Assembly (NCBI RefSeq): GCF_024168645.1
Contig: NZ_JALJWF010000001.1
Span: forward strand, 2,285,001-2,349,000
DNA: 64,000 bases
Source of the DNA: Pseudomonas sp. GGS8
GTDB lineage: Bacteria; Pseudomonadota; Gammaproteobacteria; Pseudomonadales; Pseudomonadaceae
Reading direction: 5' to 3'
Part shown: positions 46,509-56,738 of the stretch, one piece after another
Position numbering within the stretch: the first letter of the stretch is position 1
Layout: every line of letters begins with the position of its first letter
The notes under the pieces: generated by a model
Told to the model about the DNA's origin: nothing
What the model saw: the letters and a program-made list of their open reading frames with translations, nothing else
The model's database searches: none
Program-made: the position numbers and the translations under genes

Positions 46509-48377
46509 ATGTCTGCTGGTTGGCTGCGCGCCTGTGCGCTGGTGATGTTGGGGCTGTTCAGCGTTTCGGCGCTGGCCAAGGATAAAACGGCGATCGTGGT
46601 CGGCGGCGGGCTTTCGGGCCTCACCGCGGCGTACGAACTGCAGAGCAAAGGCTGGCAGGTGACTCTGCTGGAAGCCAAACCGACCCTGGGCGGTCGTTCC
46701 GGCATGGCCACCAGTGAGTGGATCGGCAACGACAAGACCCAACCGGTTTTGAACAAGTACATCTCGACGTTCAAGCTGAGCACCACGCCAGCCCCTGAGT
46801 TCGTGCGGACCCCGGGTTACCTGATCGACGGTGAATACTTCAGCGCCGCCGATCTGGCGACTAAACAGCCGGCCACCAGCGACGCGCTGAAACGCTACGA
46901 AAAGACTCTGGATGACCTGGCGCGCTCGATCGAAGACCCGCAAAACCCGGCCGCCAACAGCACGCTGTTCGCCCTGGACCAGATCAACGTGGCCAACTGG
47001 CTCGATCGCCTGAATCTGCCAGCCACTGCGCGTCAGTTGGTGAATCAGGAAATTCGTACCCGTTACGACGAACCTTCGCGCCTGTCGCTGCTGTATTTCG
47101 CTCAACAGAGCCGCGTCTACCGTGGCGTTGCCGACCGTGACCTGCGTGCCTCGCGCCTGCCCGGCGGCAGCCCGGTGCTGGCCCAGGCCTTCGTCAAACA
47201 ACTGAAAACCATCAAGACTGCTTCCCCGGTTTCGTCCATTACCCAGGACAAGGACGGCGTGACCGTCAAGGTCGGCAGTGTCGGCTATCAGGCGGACTAC
47301 GTCGTGCTGGCCGTGCCGTTGCGCGCACTGAGCAAGATCCAGATGACTCCGGCGCTGGACGCCCAGCACATGGGCGCCATCAAGGGCACCAACTACGGCT
47401 GGCGTGACCAGATCATGCTGAAGTTCAAGACGCCAGTGTGGGAAAGCAAGGCGCGCATGTCTGGCGAGATCTACAGCAACGCCGGTCTGGGCATGTTGTG
47501 GATCGAGCCGGCCTTGAAAGGCGGCGCCAACGTGGTGATCAACATTTCCGGCGACAACGCACGGGTGATGCAAGCTTTCGGCGACAAGCAGATGGCCGAT
47601 CAGGTACTGATTCGTCTGCACACCTTTTATCCACAGGCTCGCGGTTCGTTCACCGGTTATGAAATCCGCCGCTACAGCACCGACCCATCGATGGGCGGCG
47701 CTTACCTGGCCTTCGGTCCGGGGCAGATCAGCAAATACTGGCGCCTGTGGGAGCGTCCGCTGCAGCGTGTAGCCTTTGCCGGTGAACACACTGACACCTT
47801 GTACCCAGGCACCCTGGAAGGCGCCTTGCGCACCGGTCAGCGTGCAGCCAGTCAGGTTGAAGACCTGGCAGCGGGCAAGTCGTTTGAACCGGCGAAGGTT
47901 GTTCCAGCGGCGACCGCTGCGGCGGCAGGCGCGGTGGTGGCGAAGAAAGGCAACTTCTTCAGCAACCTGTTCGGTGGTTCGTCCGATAAAGCGGTCGACA
48001 AAGCAGAACCGGCCAAGGTTGAAGCGAAAGCTGAAGAGACCAAGCCTGGCTTCTTCTCGCGGATGTTCGGTGGCGGTTCCGACAAAGCTCCGGCCAAGGC
48101 GCCAGAACCCGTGACACCTGTTGCTCCGGCACCCGCTCCAGTCGCTGCGCCGGCCCCGGCACCCGCACCGGTTGAGGCACCGAAGCCTGTGGTGCCGGTG
48201 AAGGCCGAGCCTGCCAGGAAAGCACCGGTCAAAGCACCTGTGAAAAAGCCTGCTGCCAAAACCGAGGCCAAAAAGGCTCCGGCCAAGGCGACGGCGAAAA
48301 AGGCTGCGCCGGTGAAGAAACCAGCGACCAGCCCCGCTGCGACTACTACTGCAGCGACTGAAACCAAGACGCAGTAA
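46509..48377 (+). CDS. Exported FAD-dependent amine oxidase-like protein with long Ala/Lys/Pro tail
   Basis: This 622-residue protein starts with a signal peptide (about 23 residues, ending SALA-K). An FAD-binding amine oxidase domain follows: GGGLSGLTAAYELQSKG at about 32-48, LLEAKPTLGGRSG after it, and the flavin-contact FAGEHTDTLYPGTLEGAL near 430. From about residue 455 the protein becomes a low-complexity tail. It holds two copies of a motif FF-S-x-x-FGG-x-SDKA (near 483-496 and 515-528), then Pro/Ala and finally Lys/Ala-rich histone-like repeats. It corresponds in position to PA0421 of P. aeruginosa. Substrate is unknown; a Sec signal with a cofactor-binding protein is unusual. Confidence 0.82.
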   Translation: MSAGWLRACALVMLGLFSVSALAKDKTAIVVGGGLSGLTAAYELQSKGWQVTLLEAKPTLGGRSGMATSEWIGNDKTQPVLNKYISTFKLSTTPAPEFVRTPGYLIDGEYFSAADLATKQPATSDALKRYEKTLDDLARSIEDPQNPAANSTLFALDQINVANWLDRLNLPATARQLVNQEIRTRYDEPSRLSLLYFAQQSRVYRGVADRDLRASRLPGGSPVLAQAFVKQLKTIKTASPVSSITQDKDGVTVKVGSVGYQADYVVLAVPLRALSKIQMTPALDAQHMGAIKGTNYGWRDQIMLKFKTPVWESKARMSGEIYSNAGLGMLWIEPALKGGANVVINISGDNARVMQAFGDKQMADQVLIRLHTFYPQARGSFTGYEIRRYSTDPSMGGAYLAFGPGQISKYWRLWERPLQRVAFAGEHTDTLYPGTLEGALRTGQRAASQVEDLAAGKSFEPAKVVPAATAAAAGAVVAKKGNFFSNLFGGSSDKAVDKAEPAKVEAKAEETKPGFFSRMFGGGSDKAPAKAPEPVTPVAPAPAPVAAPAPAPAPVEAPKPVVPVKAEPARKAPVKAPVKKPAAKTEAKKAPAKATAKKAAPVKKPATSPAATTTAATETKTQ

Positions 48378-48395
48378 GTCTTGGGGTCAAAGAAA

Positions 48396-48422
48396 AGCGC
48401 GGCAGAGATGCCGCGCTTTTTT
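48396..48422 (+). terminator. Intrinsic terminator after the FAD protein gene
   Basis: A perfect 8-bp stem GCGCGGCA (48397-48404) with TGCCGCGC (48409-48416), loop GAGA, is followed by TTTTTTT. The run of A before the stem suggests it may also stop the convergent YVTN gene. Confidence 0.93.
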
Positions 48423-48439
48423 TATATGTTTTTTTGGCA

Positions 48440-49369
48440 CTAAGTTAGATCGACAATATGGACTTCGTCGCCTTGGTAGTCGCTGATATAGGCTCGGTTG
48501 TGCTGATCAAGAACCATGTCATACGGTTCGACAGCGCGAGGGATGGGAACTCTGCCAACTATCTCATAGGTGTTGGTATTAATTTCCACGACCTCTTTAC
48601 TGGTTTGATCAACGGCATAAGCGTTCTTTTCGCCGAAGACTATTTTTCCTTCGCAAGTCACAAAGTCGAAATGTCGGGTGCTCGATGACTCCGTGTCCAG
48701 TACCGTCAGTTTTCGAGCGTCCAGACACACGATATATACCTTTCTACCGTCGGGACTGACGGTAACCGTCGACGGATATTGTTCGGTTTTGATGATGTTG
48801 ACGATTTCGAAAGTCTTGCTGCTGATGACCGTGAGCGCGTCCTCATAAGCGCCGGCAGGGGGGTTGGTACTGGAAATGTAAAGGCGCGAATCGTCCGGGC
48901 TGATATCCACACTTATGGACGGAGAGGGTAAGCCTTGTACTCTGCTCACCGCATACAGGCGGGTATCAATAATTGCCAACCACTCTTTATTCTGTCGAAC
49001 GGTGACGTAAACATGTTTCCCGTCTCGACTCACGACGACTCCGCTAGGGTGTCTACCCACCATGATGTTACCCACCGCATATGTGTCGGTATCAATAACC
49101 GAAACCGAACTTGAACCGTAGTTGGTCACGTAGGCTCTTTTTCCCTCATGGCCAAGGGCGATGTTTCGGGGATACTGCTCTACGGCGATGGTGCGGATGA
49201 CCTTTTTGTTCCGGGTGTCGATGACGGACACAGTGCCCGAGATGTAATTGCAAACAAAAACCCGTGATCCGTCGGCGCTGATGGCTATCCCTCGTGGCCC
49301 TTCCCCTACGGCTATCGAATTGGATTGATTGGGCGTTATCACGGGGGATGAACCCGAATTGTGACTCAT
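48440..49369 (-). CDS. YVTN-type beta-propeller protein
   Basis: This 309-residue protein consists of about seven blades of 40-45 residues, each with the YVTN pattern: a xP(R/S)xIAxSxDGxxxYV strand pair followed by SVIDT or related. Examples are GPRGIAISADGSRVFVCNY and YPRNIALGHEGKRAYVTNY. No signal peptide, membrane helix or catalytic motif is seen, so it is probably cytoplasmic or exported by an unknown route. The DNA is visibly more AT-rich than its neighbours and the gene interrupts an otherwise conserved order, both suggesting acquisition. The start follows CAGGAG, with a small hairpin 22 bases upstream. Confidence 0.78.
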   Translation of the reverse strand: MSHNSGSSPVITPNQSNSIAVGEGPRGIAISADGSRVFVCNYISGTVSVIDTRNKKVIRTIAVEQYPRNIALGHEGKRAYVTNYGSSSVSVIDTDTYAVGNIMVGRHPSGVVVSRDGKHVYVTVRQNKEWLAIIDTRLYAVSRVQGLPSPSISVDISPDDSRLYISSTNPPAGAYEDALTVISSKTFEIVNIIKTEQYPSTVTVSPDGRKVYIVCLDARKLTVLDTESSSTRHFDFVTCEGKIVFGEKNAYAVDQTSKEVVEINTNTYEIVGRVPIPRAVEPYDMVLDQHNRAYISDYQGDEVHIVDLT

Positions 49370-49390
49370 GGTAGAACTCCTGTTCAGACG

Positions 49391-49408
49391 CTCGGACTAA
49401 GGTCCGAG
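49391..49408 (-). promoter_or_regulatory. Short hairpin in the leader of the YVTN gene
   Basis: CTCGGAC and GTCCGAG form a perfect 7-bp stem with a 4-base loop, located just 5' of the ribosome binding site. It may be an operator or an mRNA structure; no terminator T-run follows on either strand. Confidence 0.4.
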
Positions 49409-49526
49409 TTCAAGTCCATCAATGACCTGTAATGTTGGCTACTGTCAGATATGACAGTTCTGACGAGTGGCAAAGGCACTTGAAAGCGACGAAGGGGGAC
49501 GGCGGCTGAAGGTTTTTTCCTTCGGT

Positions 49527-49543
49527 TAACACTCTCTTAACCT
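49527..49543 (+). promoter_or_regulatory. Direct TTAAC repeat upstream of cybB-yceI
   Basis: TTAAC recurs after 11 bases (TTAACACTCTCTTAAC), the spacing typical of response regulators of the OmpR/PhoB class. It lies about 110 bases upstream of the cytochrome b561 gene. The binding protein is not known. Three TCGATA copies follow at 49572, 49605 and 49617. Confidence 0.3.
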
Positions 49544-49654
49544 CTCGCCCCCAAGGTCTTGATCGTATTTCTCGATATTTCAGAGCGAAATTTTCCGCTT
49601 TAATTCGATAGATAACTCGATAGTCTTGGGCGCAGTTCTTACAGGATTTGGGCA

Positions 49655-50206
49655 ATGCAGCTACGTAACTCTTCTTCCCGCTACGGTTGGGTCAGCATCT
49701 TTATGCACTGGGGTGTGGCGTTGGTCGTCTTCGGCCTGTTTGCGTTAGGGTTGTGGATGGTCGGTCTCGACTACTACAGCACCTGGCGTAAAGACGCGCC
49801 GGATCTGCACAAAAGCATTGGTCTGGTGTTATTTGTCGTCATGTTGCTGCGCGTAGTGTGGCGCTTCATCAGCCCACCGCCGCCGCTCTTGCCGAGCTAT
49901 AGCCGCATGACCCGTCTTGGCGCCAAGTTCGGCCATTCCTTCCTTTATCTCAGTCTGTTCGCTGTGATGATTGCCGGTTACCTGATTTCCACCGCAGACG
50001 GTGTCGGGATTCCGGTGTTTGGCCTGTTTGAAGTTCCTGCACTGGTTTCCGGACTACCGGACCAGGCAGACACCGCGGGTGTGATTCATTTGTACCTGGC
50101 CTGGCTGCTGGTAATTTTTTCCGGTTTCCATGCGTTGGCAGCATTGAAACACCATTTTATCGATCGTGATGCGACCCTGGCGAGAATGCTGGGGCGTAAA
50201 GCCTGA
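49655..50206 (+). CDS. Cytochrome b561
   Basis: This 183-residue protein is a four-helix inner membrane diheme cytochrome of the b561 (CybB) family. The expected heme histidines are seen in [37 protein letters not shown] and [14 protein letters not shown]. CybB-like proteins can oxidise superoxide and pass electrons to quinone. It ends directly before yceI, and the pair cybB-yceI is widely conserved. Confidence 0.93.
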   Translation: MQLRNSSSRYGWVSIFMHWGVALVVFGLFALGLWMVGLDYYSTWRKDAPDLHKSIGLVLFVVMLLRVVWRFISPPPPLLPSYSRMTRLGAKFGHSFLYLSLFAVMIAGYLISTADGVGIPVFGLFEVPALVSGLPDQADTAGVIHLYLAWLLVIFSGFHALAALKHHFIDRDATLARMLGRKA

Positions 50207-50238
50207 TGTTCAACCTCGACTCCAAAGGAATAGAAAGC

Positions 50239-50832
50239 ATGTTGAAAAAGACGCTCGCCGCTCTGGCAATCGGTTCTGCTCTACTGTCGGCTAACGTGAT
50301 GGCGGCCGACTATGTGGTCGACAAAGAAGGTCAGCACGCCTTCGTTGACTTCAAGATCAGCCACTTGGGTTACAGCTACATCGTCGGTACCTTCAAGGAT
50401 ATCGACGGCAAGTTCAGCTTCGACGCTGCCAAGCCTGAAGACAGCAAGATCGAGTTCAATGTGCGCACCGCCAGCGTGTTCACCAACCACGCCGAACGCG
50501 ACAAGCACATCGCCAGCGCTGATTTCCTGAACGTGGGCAAATTCGCCGACGCGAAGTTCGTCTCCACCAGCGTCAAACCTACCGGCAAAAACGCCGCAGG
50601 CAAAGACACGGCCGACGTGACCGGCAACCTGACTCTGCTGGGCGTGACCAAGCCAATCGTGGTTAAAGCCACGTTCCTGGGTGAAGGCAAGGATCCATGG
50701 GGCGGCTACCGTGCCGGCTTCGAAGGCACCACCAGCATCAAGCGTTCCGATTTCGGCAAGCAGAAAGACCTGGGCCCAGCGTCTGACGCGGTCGAGCTGT
50801 ACGTTACGTTTGAAGGTGTGAAAGCGAAGTGA
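50239..50832 (+). CDS. YceI family periplasmic lipid-binding-like protein
   Basis: This 197-residue protein has a signal peptide (about 23 residues, ending VMA-A) and a YceI lipocalin-like beta barrel: [21 protein letters not shown] at about 26-46, [22 protein letters not shown], and [15 protein letters not shown]. Family members bind polyisoprenoids; the exact ligand here is unknown. It corresponds by position to PA0423 of P. aeruginosa. The start at 50239 follows GGAATAGAAAGC, 32 bases after the cytochrome b561 stop codon. Confidence 0.93.
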   Translation: MLKKTLAALAIGSALLSANVMAADYVVDKEGQHAFVDFKISHLGYSYIVGTFKDIDGKFSFDAAKPEDSKIEFNVRTASVFTNHAERDKHIASADFLNVGKFADAKFVSTSVKPTGKNAAGKDTADVTGNLTLLGVTKPIVVKATFLGEGKDPWGGYRAGFEGTTSIKRSDFGKQKDLGPASDAVELYVTFEGVKAK

Positions 50833-50850
50833 ATTTCGCTGCTTGAACAA

Positions 50851-50886
50851 AAACGCCCCTGATCTCGCGATCCGGGGCGTTTTTTA
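50851..50886 (+). terminator. Intrinsic terminator of cybB-yceI
   Basis: ACGCCCC...GGGGCGT with an inner GATC-CGC-GATC loop region is followed by TTTTTTA and preceded by AAAA. It lies 20 bases after the yceI stop. Confidence 0.92.
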
Positions 50887-50921
50887 TGGTCTGCCAGAAT
50901 CCATGCGGACGGTGCCGAGCC

Positions 50922-50955
50922 ACTGTGGGAGCGGGCAAGCCTGCTCCCACAGGGT
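50922..50955. repeat. REP element, family 1 (single compact palindrome)
   Basis: CTGTGGGAGCGGGC and GCCTGCTCCCACAG meet head to head with AA between them. It sits between two near-identical terminators. Confidence 0.82.
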
Positions 50956-50970
50956 TCTTCGCCAGCATAA

Positions 50971-51006
50971 AAAAATGCCCCTGATCTTTCGATCCGGGGC
51001 ATTTTT
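50971..51006 (-). terminator. Intrinsic terminator of rhlE
   Basis: A stem ATGCCCC...GGGGCAT with A- and T-rich flanks reads in both directions, so it ends the rhlE transcript from the right and backs up the yceI terminator from the left. It is a near copy of the terminator at 50851, with one base pair changed on both sides of the stem. Confidence 0.88.
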
Positions 51007-51022
51007 CATGGCGTTGAGAAAC

Positions 51023-52879
51023 TCAGCGGTTGCGGGTCAGCAATGCTGGTTTTTCGCCGCGCGGACGGCCTGGCAGTTGATCCAGTTGCTCAGGGGTCGG
51101 GAAGCGATCGCTTTTCGACTCCTTGTGAATGATCTTCGGTGCCGGGCTCCGCGGGTTCTGCACGGCCGGTTCCGAACGAGGCTGGTCGTCACGGGCCGGA
51201 CGGCGATTGCGGGACTCTTCACGACGGGCCTGGCCGTCACGTGGAGCGCCATTGCGTGGGCCGCTGCGCTTGGCCGGTGGAGTGCCGGTGGTTGCGCCGC
51301 TGCTGCTGCGCGGACCGTTCTGGCGACCTTGTGGCTGACCGGTGCGTGGAGCACCAGCGCCTTGTGCCGGTGCGCCCGGACGGCGGCCACGGCCCTGAGC
51401 CGGTTTAGCTTGAGGCACGTAATCGACGCGGTTACCGAAGTTATCGATATCGTCGTCCAGGAACTCGTCCGGAGCACGGTCAGCGGCAGCGCGAGGGGCC
51501 GGGCGTTGTTGCTCGCGGGCCGGGGTGCCTTCGCGTGGCTTGTGTTCACGGGCCGGGCGCTCGCCACGGCCAGCAGCAGGTTTTTCCTTGCCGCCCTTGT
51601 CCTTGCCTTTGTCTTTACGACCGCCGCCGCCACCGCTGCCGTTCGGGCCGTCGCCGCGTGGGCCACGTGGGTTGCGCGGGTTACGCACATCCGGACGCTC
51701 GCGAACTTCCGGTTTCTCGGCTTCCACAGCGCTGGAGTCGAAGCCCATCAGGTCGCCGTCGGCGATTTTCTGCTTGGTCATGCGCTCGATGCTTTTCAGC
51801 AGTTTTTCTTCGTCTGGAGCGACCAGCGAGATCGCCTCGCCCGAACGACCGGCACGGCCGGTACGACCGATACGGTGCACGTAATCTTCGTCGACGTTTG
51901 GCAGCTCGAAGTTGACCACATGGGGCAACTGGTCGATGTCGAGGCCGCGCGCGGCGATGTCGGTGGCGACCAGGATGCGCACTTCACCGGCCTTGAAGTC
52001 GGCCAGGGCTTTGGTGCGGGCGTTCTGGCTCTTGTTGCCGTGGATCGCGACGGCGGTGAGACCGTGTTTGTCCAGGTACTCGGCCAGGCGGTTGGCGCCG
52101 TGCTTGGTGCGGGTGAATACCAGCACCTGTTCCCAGGCGCCGGCGGTGATCAGGTGCGCCAGCAACGAACGCTTGTGGCTGGCGGCCAGACGGAATACGC
52201 GTTGTTCGATCCGCTCGACCGTGGTGTTCGGTGGCGTGACTTCGATGCGTTCCGGGTTGTGCAGCAGCTTGCCGGCGAGGTCGGTGATGTCTTTGGAGAA
52301 CGTCGCCGAGAACAACAGGTTCTGCCGTTTGGCCGGGAGGCGGGCGAGGACCTTTTTCACGTCATGGACAAAGCCCATGTCGAGCATGCGGTCGGCTTCA
52401 TCCAGTACGAGGATTTCCACGTGGGACAAATCGACACTGCCTTGGCCGGCGAGGTCGAGCAGGCGACCGGGGCAGGCCACCAACACGTCGACACCACGGG
52501 ACATGGCTTGAACCTGCGGGTTCATGCCGACGCCACCGAAAATGCAGGCGCTGACGAACTTCAGGTCACGGGCATAGACCTTGAAGCTCTCGTGCACCTG
52601 AGCCGCGAGTTCGCGGGTTGGGGTCAGGACCAGTACGCGTGGTTGGCGCGGGCCGTGACGCTGGGATTTGTCCGGGTGACCGTTGGGAAACAACCGCTCC
52701 AGAATCGGAAGGGCGAAGCCGCCGGTTTTACCAGTACCTGTCTGAGCCGCAACCATCAGGTCGCGACCTTGCAACACGGCGGGAATGGCCCGCTGTTGCA
52801 CCGGAGTAGGCTCGGTATAGCCCGCTGCCTCGATGGCGCGGACTAAAGCCTCGGAGAGACCGAGGGAAGCAAAGGACAT
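51023..52879 (-). CDS. rhlE: DEAD-box RNA helicase, RhlE2-like
   Basis: This 618-residue RNA helicase has all DEAD-box motifs: the Q motif [10 protein letters not shown], motif [13 protein letters not shown] in [14 protein letters not shown] in LLFSATF, and HRIGRTGR near residue 335. From about residue 385 the protein is a long Arg/Gly/Pro/Lys-rich, low-complexity tail. By its place before metF and ahcY it corresponds to PA0428 (RhlE2) of P. aeruginosa, which takes part in RNA turnover and cold growth. The ATG at 52879 follows AGGATT; the open frame upstream is leader. Confidence 0.94.
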   Translation of the reverse strand: MSFASLGLSEALVRAIEAAGYTEPTPVQQRAIPAVLQGRDLMVAAQTGTGKTGGFALPILERLFPNGHPDKSQRHGPRQPRVLVLTPTRELAAQVHESFKVYARDLKFVSACIFGGVGMNPQVQAMSRGVDVLVACPGRLLDLAGQGSVDLSHVEILVLDEADRMLDMGFVHDVKKVLARLPAKRQNLLFSATFSKDITDLAGKLLHNPERIEVTPPNTTVERIEQRVFRLAASHKRSLLAHLITAGAWEQVLVFTRTKHGANRLAEYLDKHGLTAVAIHGNKSQNARTKALADFKAGEVRILVATDIAARGLDIDQLPHVVNFELPNVDEDYVHRIGRTGRAGRSGEAISLVAPDEEKLLKSIERMTKQKIADGDLMGFDSSAVEAEKPEVRERPDVRNPRNPRGPRGDGPNGSGGGGGRKDKGKDKGGKEKPAAGRGERPAREHKPREGTPAREQQRPAPRAAADRAPDEFLDDDIDNFGNRVDYVPQAKPAQGRGRRPGAPAQGAGAPRTGQPQGRQNGPRSSSGATTGTPPAKRSGPRNGAPRDGQARREESRNRRPARDDQPRSEPAVQNPRSPAPKIIHKESKSDRFPTPEQLDQLPGRPRGEKPALLTRNR

Positions 52880-53088
52880 GAGTAATCCTGTTTTAGTTAG
52901 GGCTTGGCCCAATGGGAGTCTTGCCTGGCGCGAATGGCGTTTAAGAGGACGCAATCCCGTCCGGTCCTGCTGGGCCTCGAAGGCTCGTCTGGAGCGCTCG
53001 CGCGGGCCGGTAAAGCTGCGCTGTAGCGGGATCGAGATGCCTTGAACAAGTCCGAGCGTCCGGGCGTGAGCCTGGCGGGAAGGCCGGA

Positions 53089-53098
53089 GTATAACAGA
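53089..53098 (-). promoter_or_regulatory. Extended -10 promoter of rhlE
   Basis: On the minus strand TGTTATACT contains a -10 TATACT with the extended TG element. It lies 5 bases beyond the stop codon of the neighbouring gene. No consensus -35 is seen 16-18 bases upstream. It would give a leader of about 200 bases for rhlE. Confidence 0.5.
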
Positions 53099-53102
53099 GC
53101 AA

Positions 53103-53918
53103 TCACTGTGCGCCGCTTTCCTGCTGCTCAACGGTTTTTCCGCCGGTTGCGGTGGCGTTGGCGGCCCGTGCTTCGGTGGCCAGGCCGGCACCATAGCGGG
53201 CGCTCAGTTCGGCGTAGGCGGGCTCACGCTTGAAGCGCTTGAGTTCGGCCCCGAACCGCTGCACCAGCAAATCCATCCCGGCATTGCGGCGTACCGCCAG
53301 ATACTGGCTCTGCTGGCTGATGACGGTCGGGTTCTCGGTGATCTTGTCGCGGATGTCCAGTTGATCGAGCAAGTACTGGCCGACCCGGCGATCGGTGATC
53401 AGCAGGTCGATTCGCCCGCGCACCAGTTTGCCGAAGTTGGCTTCATGGGTGGGGGCCGGTTCCCGGGTGAACAGCGTCGATTCGCTGAAGTCCTTGCTGT
53501 ACAGGTAGCCCGGCGAGGTGCCGATGGTCAGGCCTTTCAGGTCGTCCAGGGTGCGAAATGGAAATGGCCGTTCATTGGCGTAGAACATCACGAATTCGAC
53601 TTGCGAGAGCGGTTCGCTGGGGTAGAGCAGGGTCGCTTCGCGTTCATCGCTGTGGAAAATATCCAGCACGCCGTCCGCCTGGCCTTGCTCGAGCATCGAC
53701 AGGCAGCGCTTCCACGGCAGGAACTGCCATTCCACGTCGATCCCGAGACGTTTGAAGACAATGGCCGTGGTTTCGTAGTCAAGACCCAGCGACGTGCCGT
53801 TTTCTTCATACACGTAAGGCGCCCAGGGTTCGGTGACAATGCGCAACTTCTCGCCCCAAGCGGTGAAGCTCAGGCAAGTGAACAGAAGGACGGTCAGTAA
53901 CTGAGTGATCAGGGGCAT
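53103..53918 (-). CDS. Periplasmic solute-binding family 3-like protein
   Basis: This 271-residue protein has a signal peptide (about 22 residues, ending TAWG-E) and an SBP family 3 domain: [25 protein letters not shown] at about 25-49, [25 protein letters not shown], and [18 protein letters not shown]. The last 30 residues are Ala/Thr-rich. No ABC permease genes lie nearby, so it may be a stand-alone sensor-type binding protein. The ligand cannot be inferred. It has the same position as PA0429. Confidence 0.82.
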   Translation of the reverse strand: MPLITQLLTVLLFTCLSFTAWGEKLRIVTEPWAPYVYEENGTSLGLDYETTAIVFKRLGIDVEWQFLPWKRCLSMLEQGQADGVLDIFHSDEREATLLYPSEPLSQVEFVMFYANERPFPFRTLDDLKGLTIGTSPGYLYSKDFSESTLFTREPAPTHEANFGKLVRGRIDLLITDRRVGQYLLDQLDIRDKITENPTVISQQSQYLAVRRNAGMDLLVQRFGAELKRFKREPAYAELSARYGAGLATEARAANATATGGKTVEQQESGAQ

Positions 53919-53960
53919 GGCTTGAGATTACGACGAGAAATCATAAAGAGCCAGAAACTG

Positions 53961-53979
53961 GATCCAGAGGCTCTGGATC
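53961..53979. repeat. Perfect 19-base palindrome between metF and the binding-protein gene
   Basis: GATCCAGAG and CTCTGGATC, with one G between, form a perfect 9-bp inverted repeat 42 bases upstream of the binding-protein start. It may be an operator; there is no U-run for a terminator. Confidence 0.45.
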
Positions 53980-53990
53980 GGACGTTAAAA

Positions 53991-54070
53991 GCAAAAGATC
54001 GCAGCCTTCGGCAGCCCCTGCAGAGGTACGTAATCCCCTGGAGGCGCTGCTGAAGGCTGCGATCTTTTGA
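53991..54070. repeat. Inverted repeat, family 4 (AAAAGATCGCAGCCTTCGGC)
   Basis: The arms AAAAGATCGCAGCCTTC (53994 on) and GAAGGCTGCGATCTTTT flank about 40 bases with an inner partial palindrome. It ends 18 bases before the metF stop; a second copy is at 61056. Confidence 0.82.
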
Positions 54071-54087
54071 GCTTGCGTTAACGGCTA

Positions 54088-54933
54088 TTAGCGCGGCAAC
54101 TTCAGGTTATTCCACACTGCCAGGCTCGGTTCAGCCTGGTTTAGCGTGTAGAAGTGCAGCCCTGGTGCGCCACCTTGCAACAGGCGTTCGCACATCTCGG
54201 TGATGACTTGCTCGCCAAAGCTTTGAATGCTCTGGGTGTCGTCGCCGTAGGCTTCCAGTTGCTTGCGGATCCAACGCGGGATTTCCGCACCGCAAGCGTC
54301 GGAGAAGCGCGCCAGCTTGCTGTAATTGGTGATCGGCATGATCCCCGGCACGATCGGGATGTTCACACCCTTGGCCCGTACACGCTCGACGAAGTAGAAA
54401 TAGCTGTCGGCGTTGAAGAAGTACTGAGTGATCGCACTGTTGGCACCGGCGTTGGCCTTGCGTACGAAGTTGTTGAGATCGTCTTCGAAGTTGCGCGCCT
54501 GCGGATGCATTTCCGGGTAAGCGGCGACTTCGATGTGGAAATGATCGCCAGTCTCTTCACGAATGAATTCAACCAGGTCATTGGCGTGACGCATCTCGCC
54601 GCTGGCCATGCCCATGCCCGAGGGCAGGTCACCGCGAAGCGCAACGATTCGCTGGATGCCGGCGGCCTTGTACTGGGTCAGCAGGCCGCGCAGGTCGTCC
54701 TTGCTGTCGCCCACGCAAGACAGATGCGGTGCGGCAGGAACTTTGACTTCACTTTCCAGTTGCAACACGGTGTTGAGGGTGCGATCACGAGTCGAACCGC
54801 CAGCGCCGTAGGTGCAGGAGAAGAAGTCGGGATTGTAGGTCGCCAGCTGGCGGGCAGTGGCGATCAGTTTTTCATGCCCAGCATCGGTTTTCGTCGGGAA
54901 GAATTCGAAGCTGTAGCGACGGTCTTGGGACAT
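54088..54933 (-). CDS. metF: Methylenetetrahydrofolate reductase MetF
   Basis: MetF reduces 5,10-methylene-THF to 5-methyl-THF for methionine synthesis. The 281-residue FAD-binding TIM barrel shows YSFEFFPTKTDAG at the N-terminus, FFSCTYGAGGSTRD at about 38-51, and ALRGDLPSG for flavin binding. The ATG at 54933 is used because AAGGA lies 7 bases upstream; the ATG two codons earlier is too close to it. It follows ahcY, so methyl-group recycling genes are together. Confidence 0.97.
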   Translation of the reverse strand: MSQDRRYSFEFFPTKTDAGHEKLIATARQLATYNPDFFSCTYGAGGSTRDRTLNTVLQLESEVKVPAAPHLSCVGDSKDDLRGLLTQYKAAGIQRIVALRGDLPSGMGMASGEMRHANDLVEFIREETGDHFHIEVAAYPEMHPQARNFEDDLNNFVRKANAGANSAITQYFFNADSYFYFVERVRAKGVNIPIVPGIMPITNYSKLARFSDACGAEIPRWIRKQLEAYGDDTQSIQSFGEQVITEMCERLLQGGAPGLHFYTLNQAEPSLAVWNNLKLPR

Positions 54934-54980
54934 GGTCATATCCTTGGAAGCGTATAAGCCTTGCAGGACGCTACGTTCTT

Positions 54981-55070
54981 TGTAGGAGCGAAGCTTGCTC
55001 GCGAATCAGGCGCCGCGGTGTTTCAGAAGCACCGTGGTGAAGCGTTCGCGAGCAAGCTTCGCTCCTACAG
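54981..55070. repeat. REPIN, family 3 (TGTAGGAGCGAAGCTTGCTCGCG)
   Basis: Inverted units TGTAGGAGCGAAGCTTGCTC and GAGCAAGCTTCGCTCCTACA flank about 45 bases between ahcY and metF. The inner part has a further palindrome (CACGGTGCTTC type). Confidence 0.9.
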
Positions 55071-55128
55071 AGCGCGCGTGGTTTCTGCATAAGTCCGCTC
55101 CCTTTGAGGAAGCGGACAGCAGGACCGA

Positions 55129-56738
<1,610 letters not shown>

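Noticed and set aside
46341..47789. 482-residue open frame antisense to the FAD oxidase-like gene
   Set aside because: No family pattern and no ribosome binding site; the plus-strand protein has a clear FAD motif and signal peptide.
49419..49655. 78-residue minus-strand frame in the cybB upstream region
   Set aside because: No ribosome binding site, no homolog recognised, and it covers the probable promoter of cybB.
52880..53194. 105-codon N-terminal extension of the rhlE helicase
   Set aside because: It overlaps the neighbouring gene and the promoter candidate; the helicase Q motif is placed correctly from the 52879 start.
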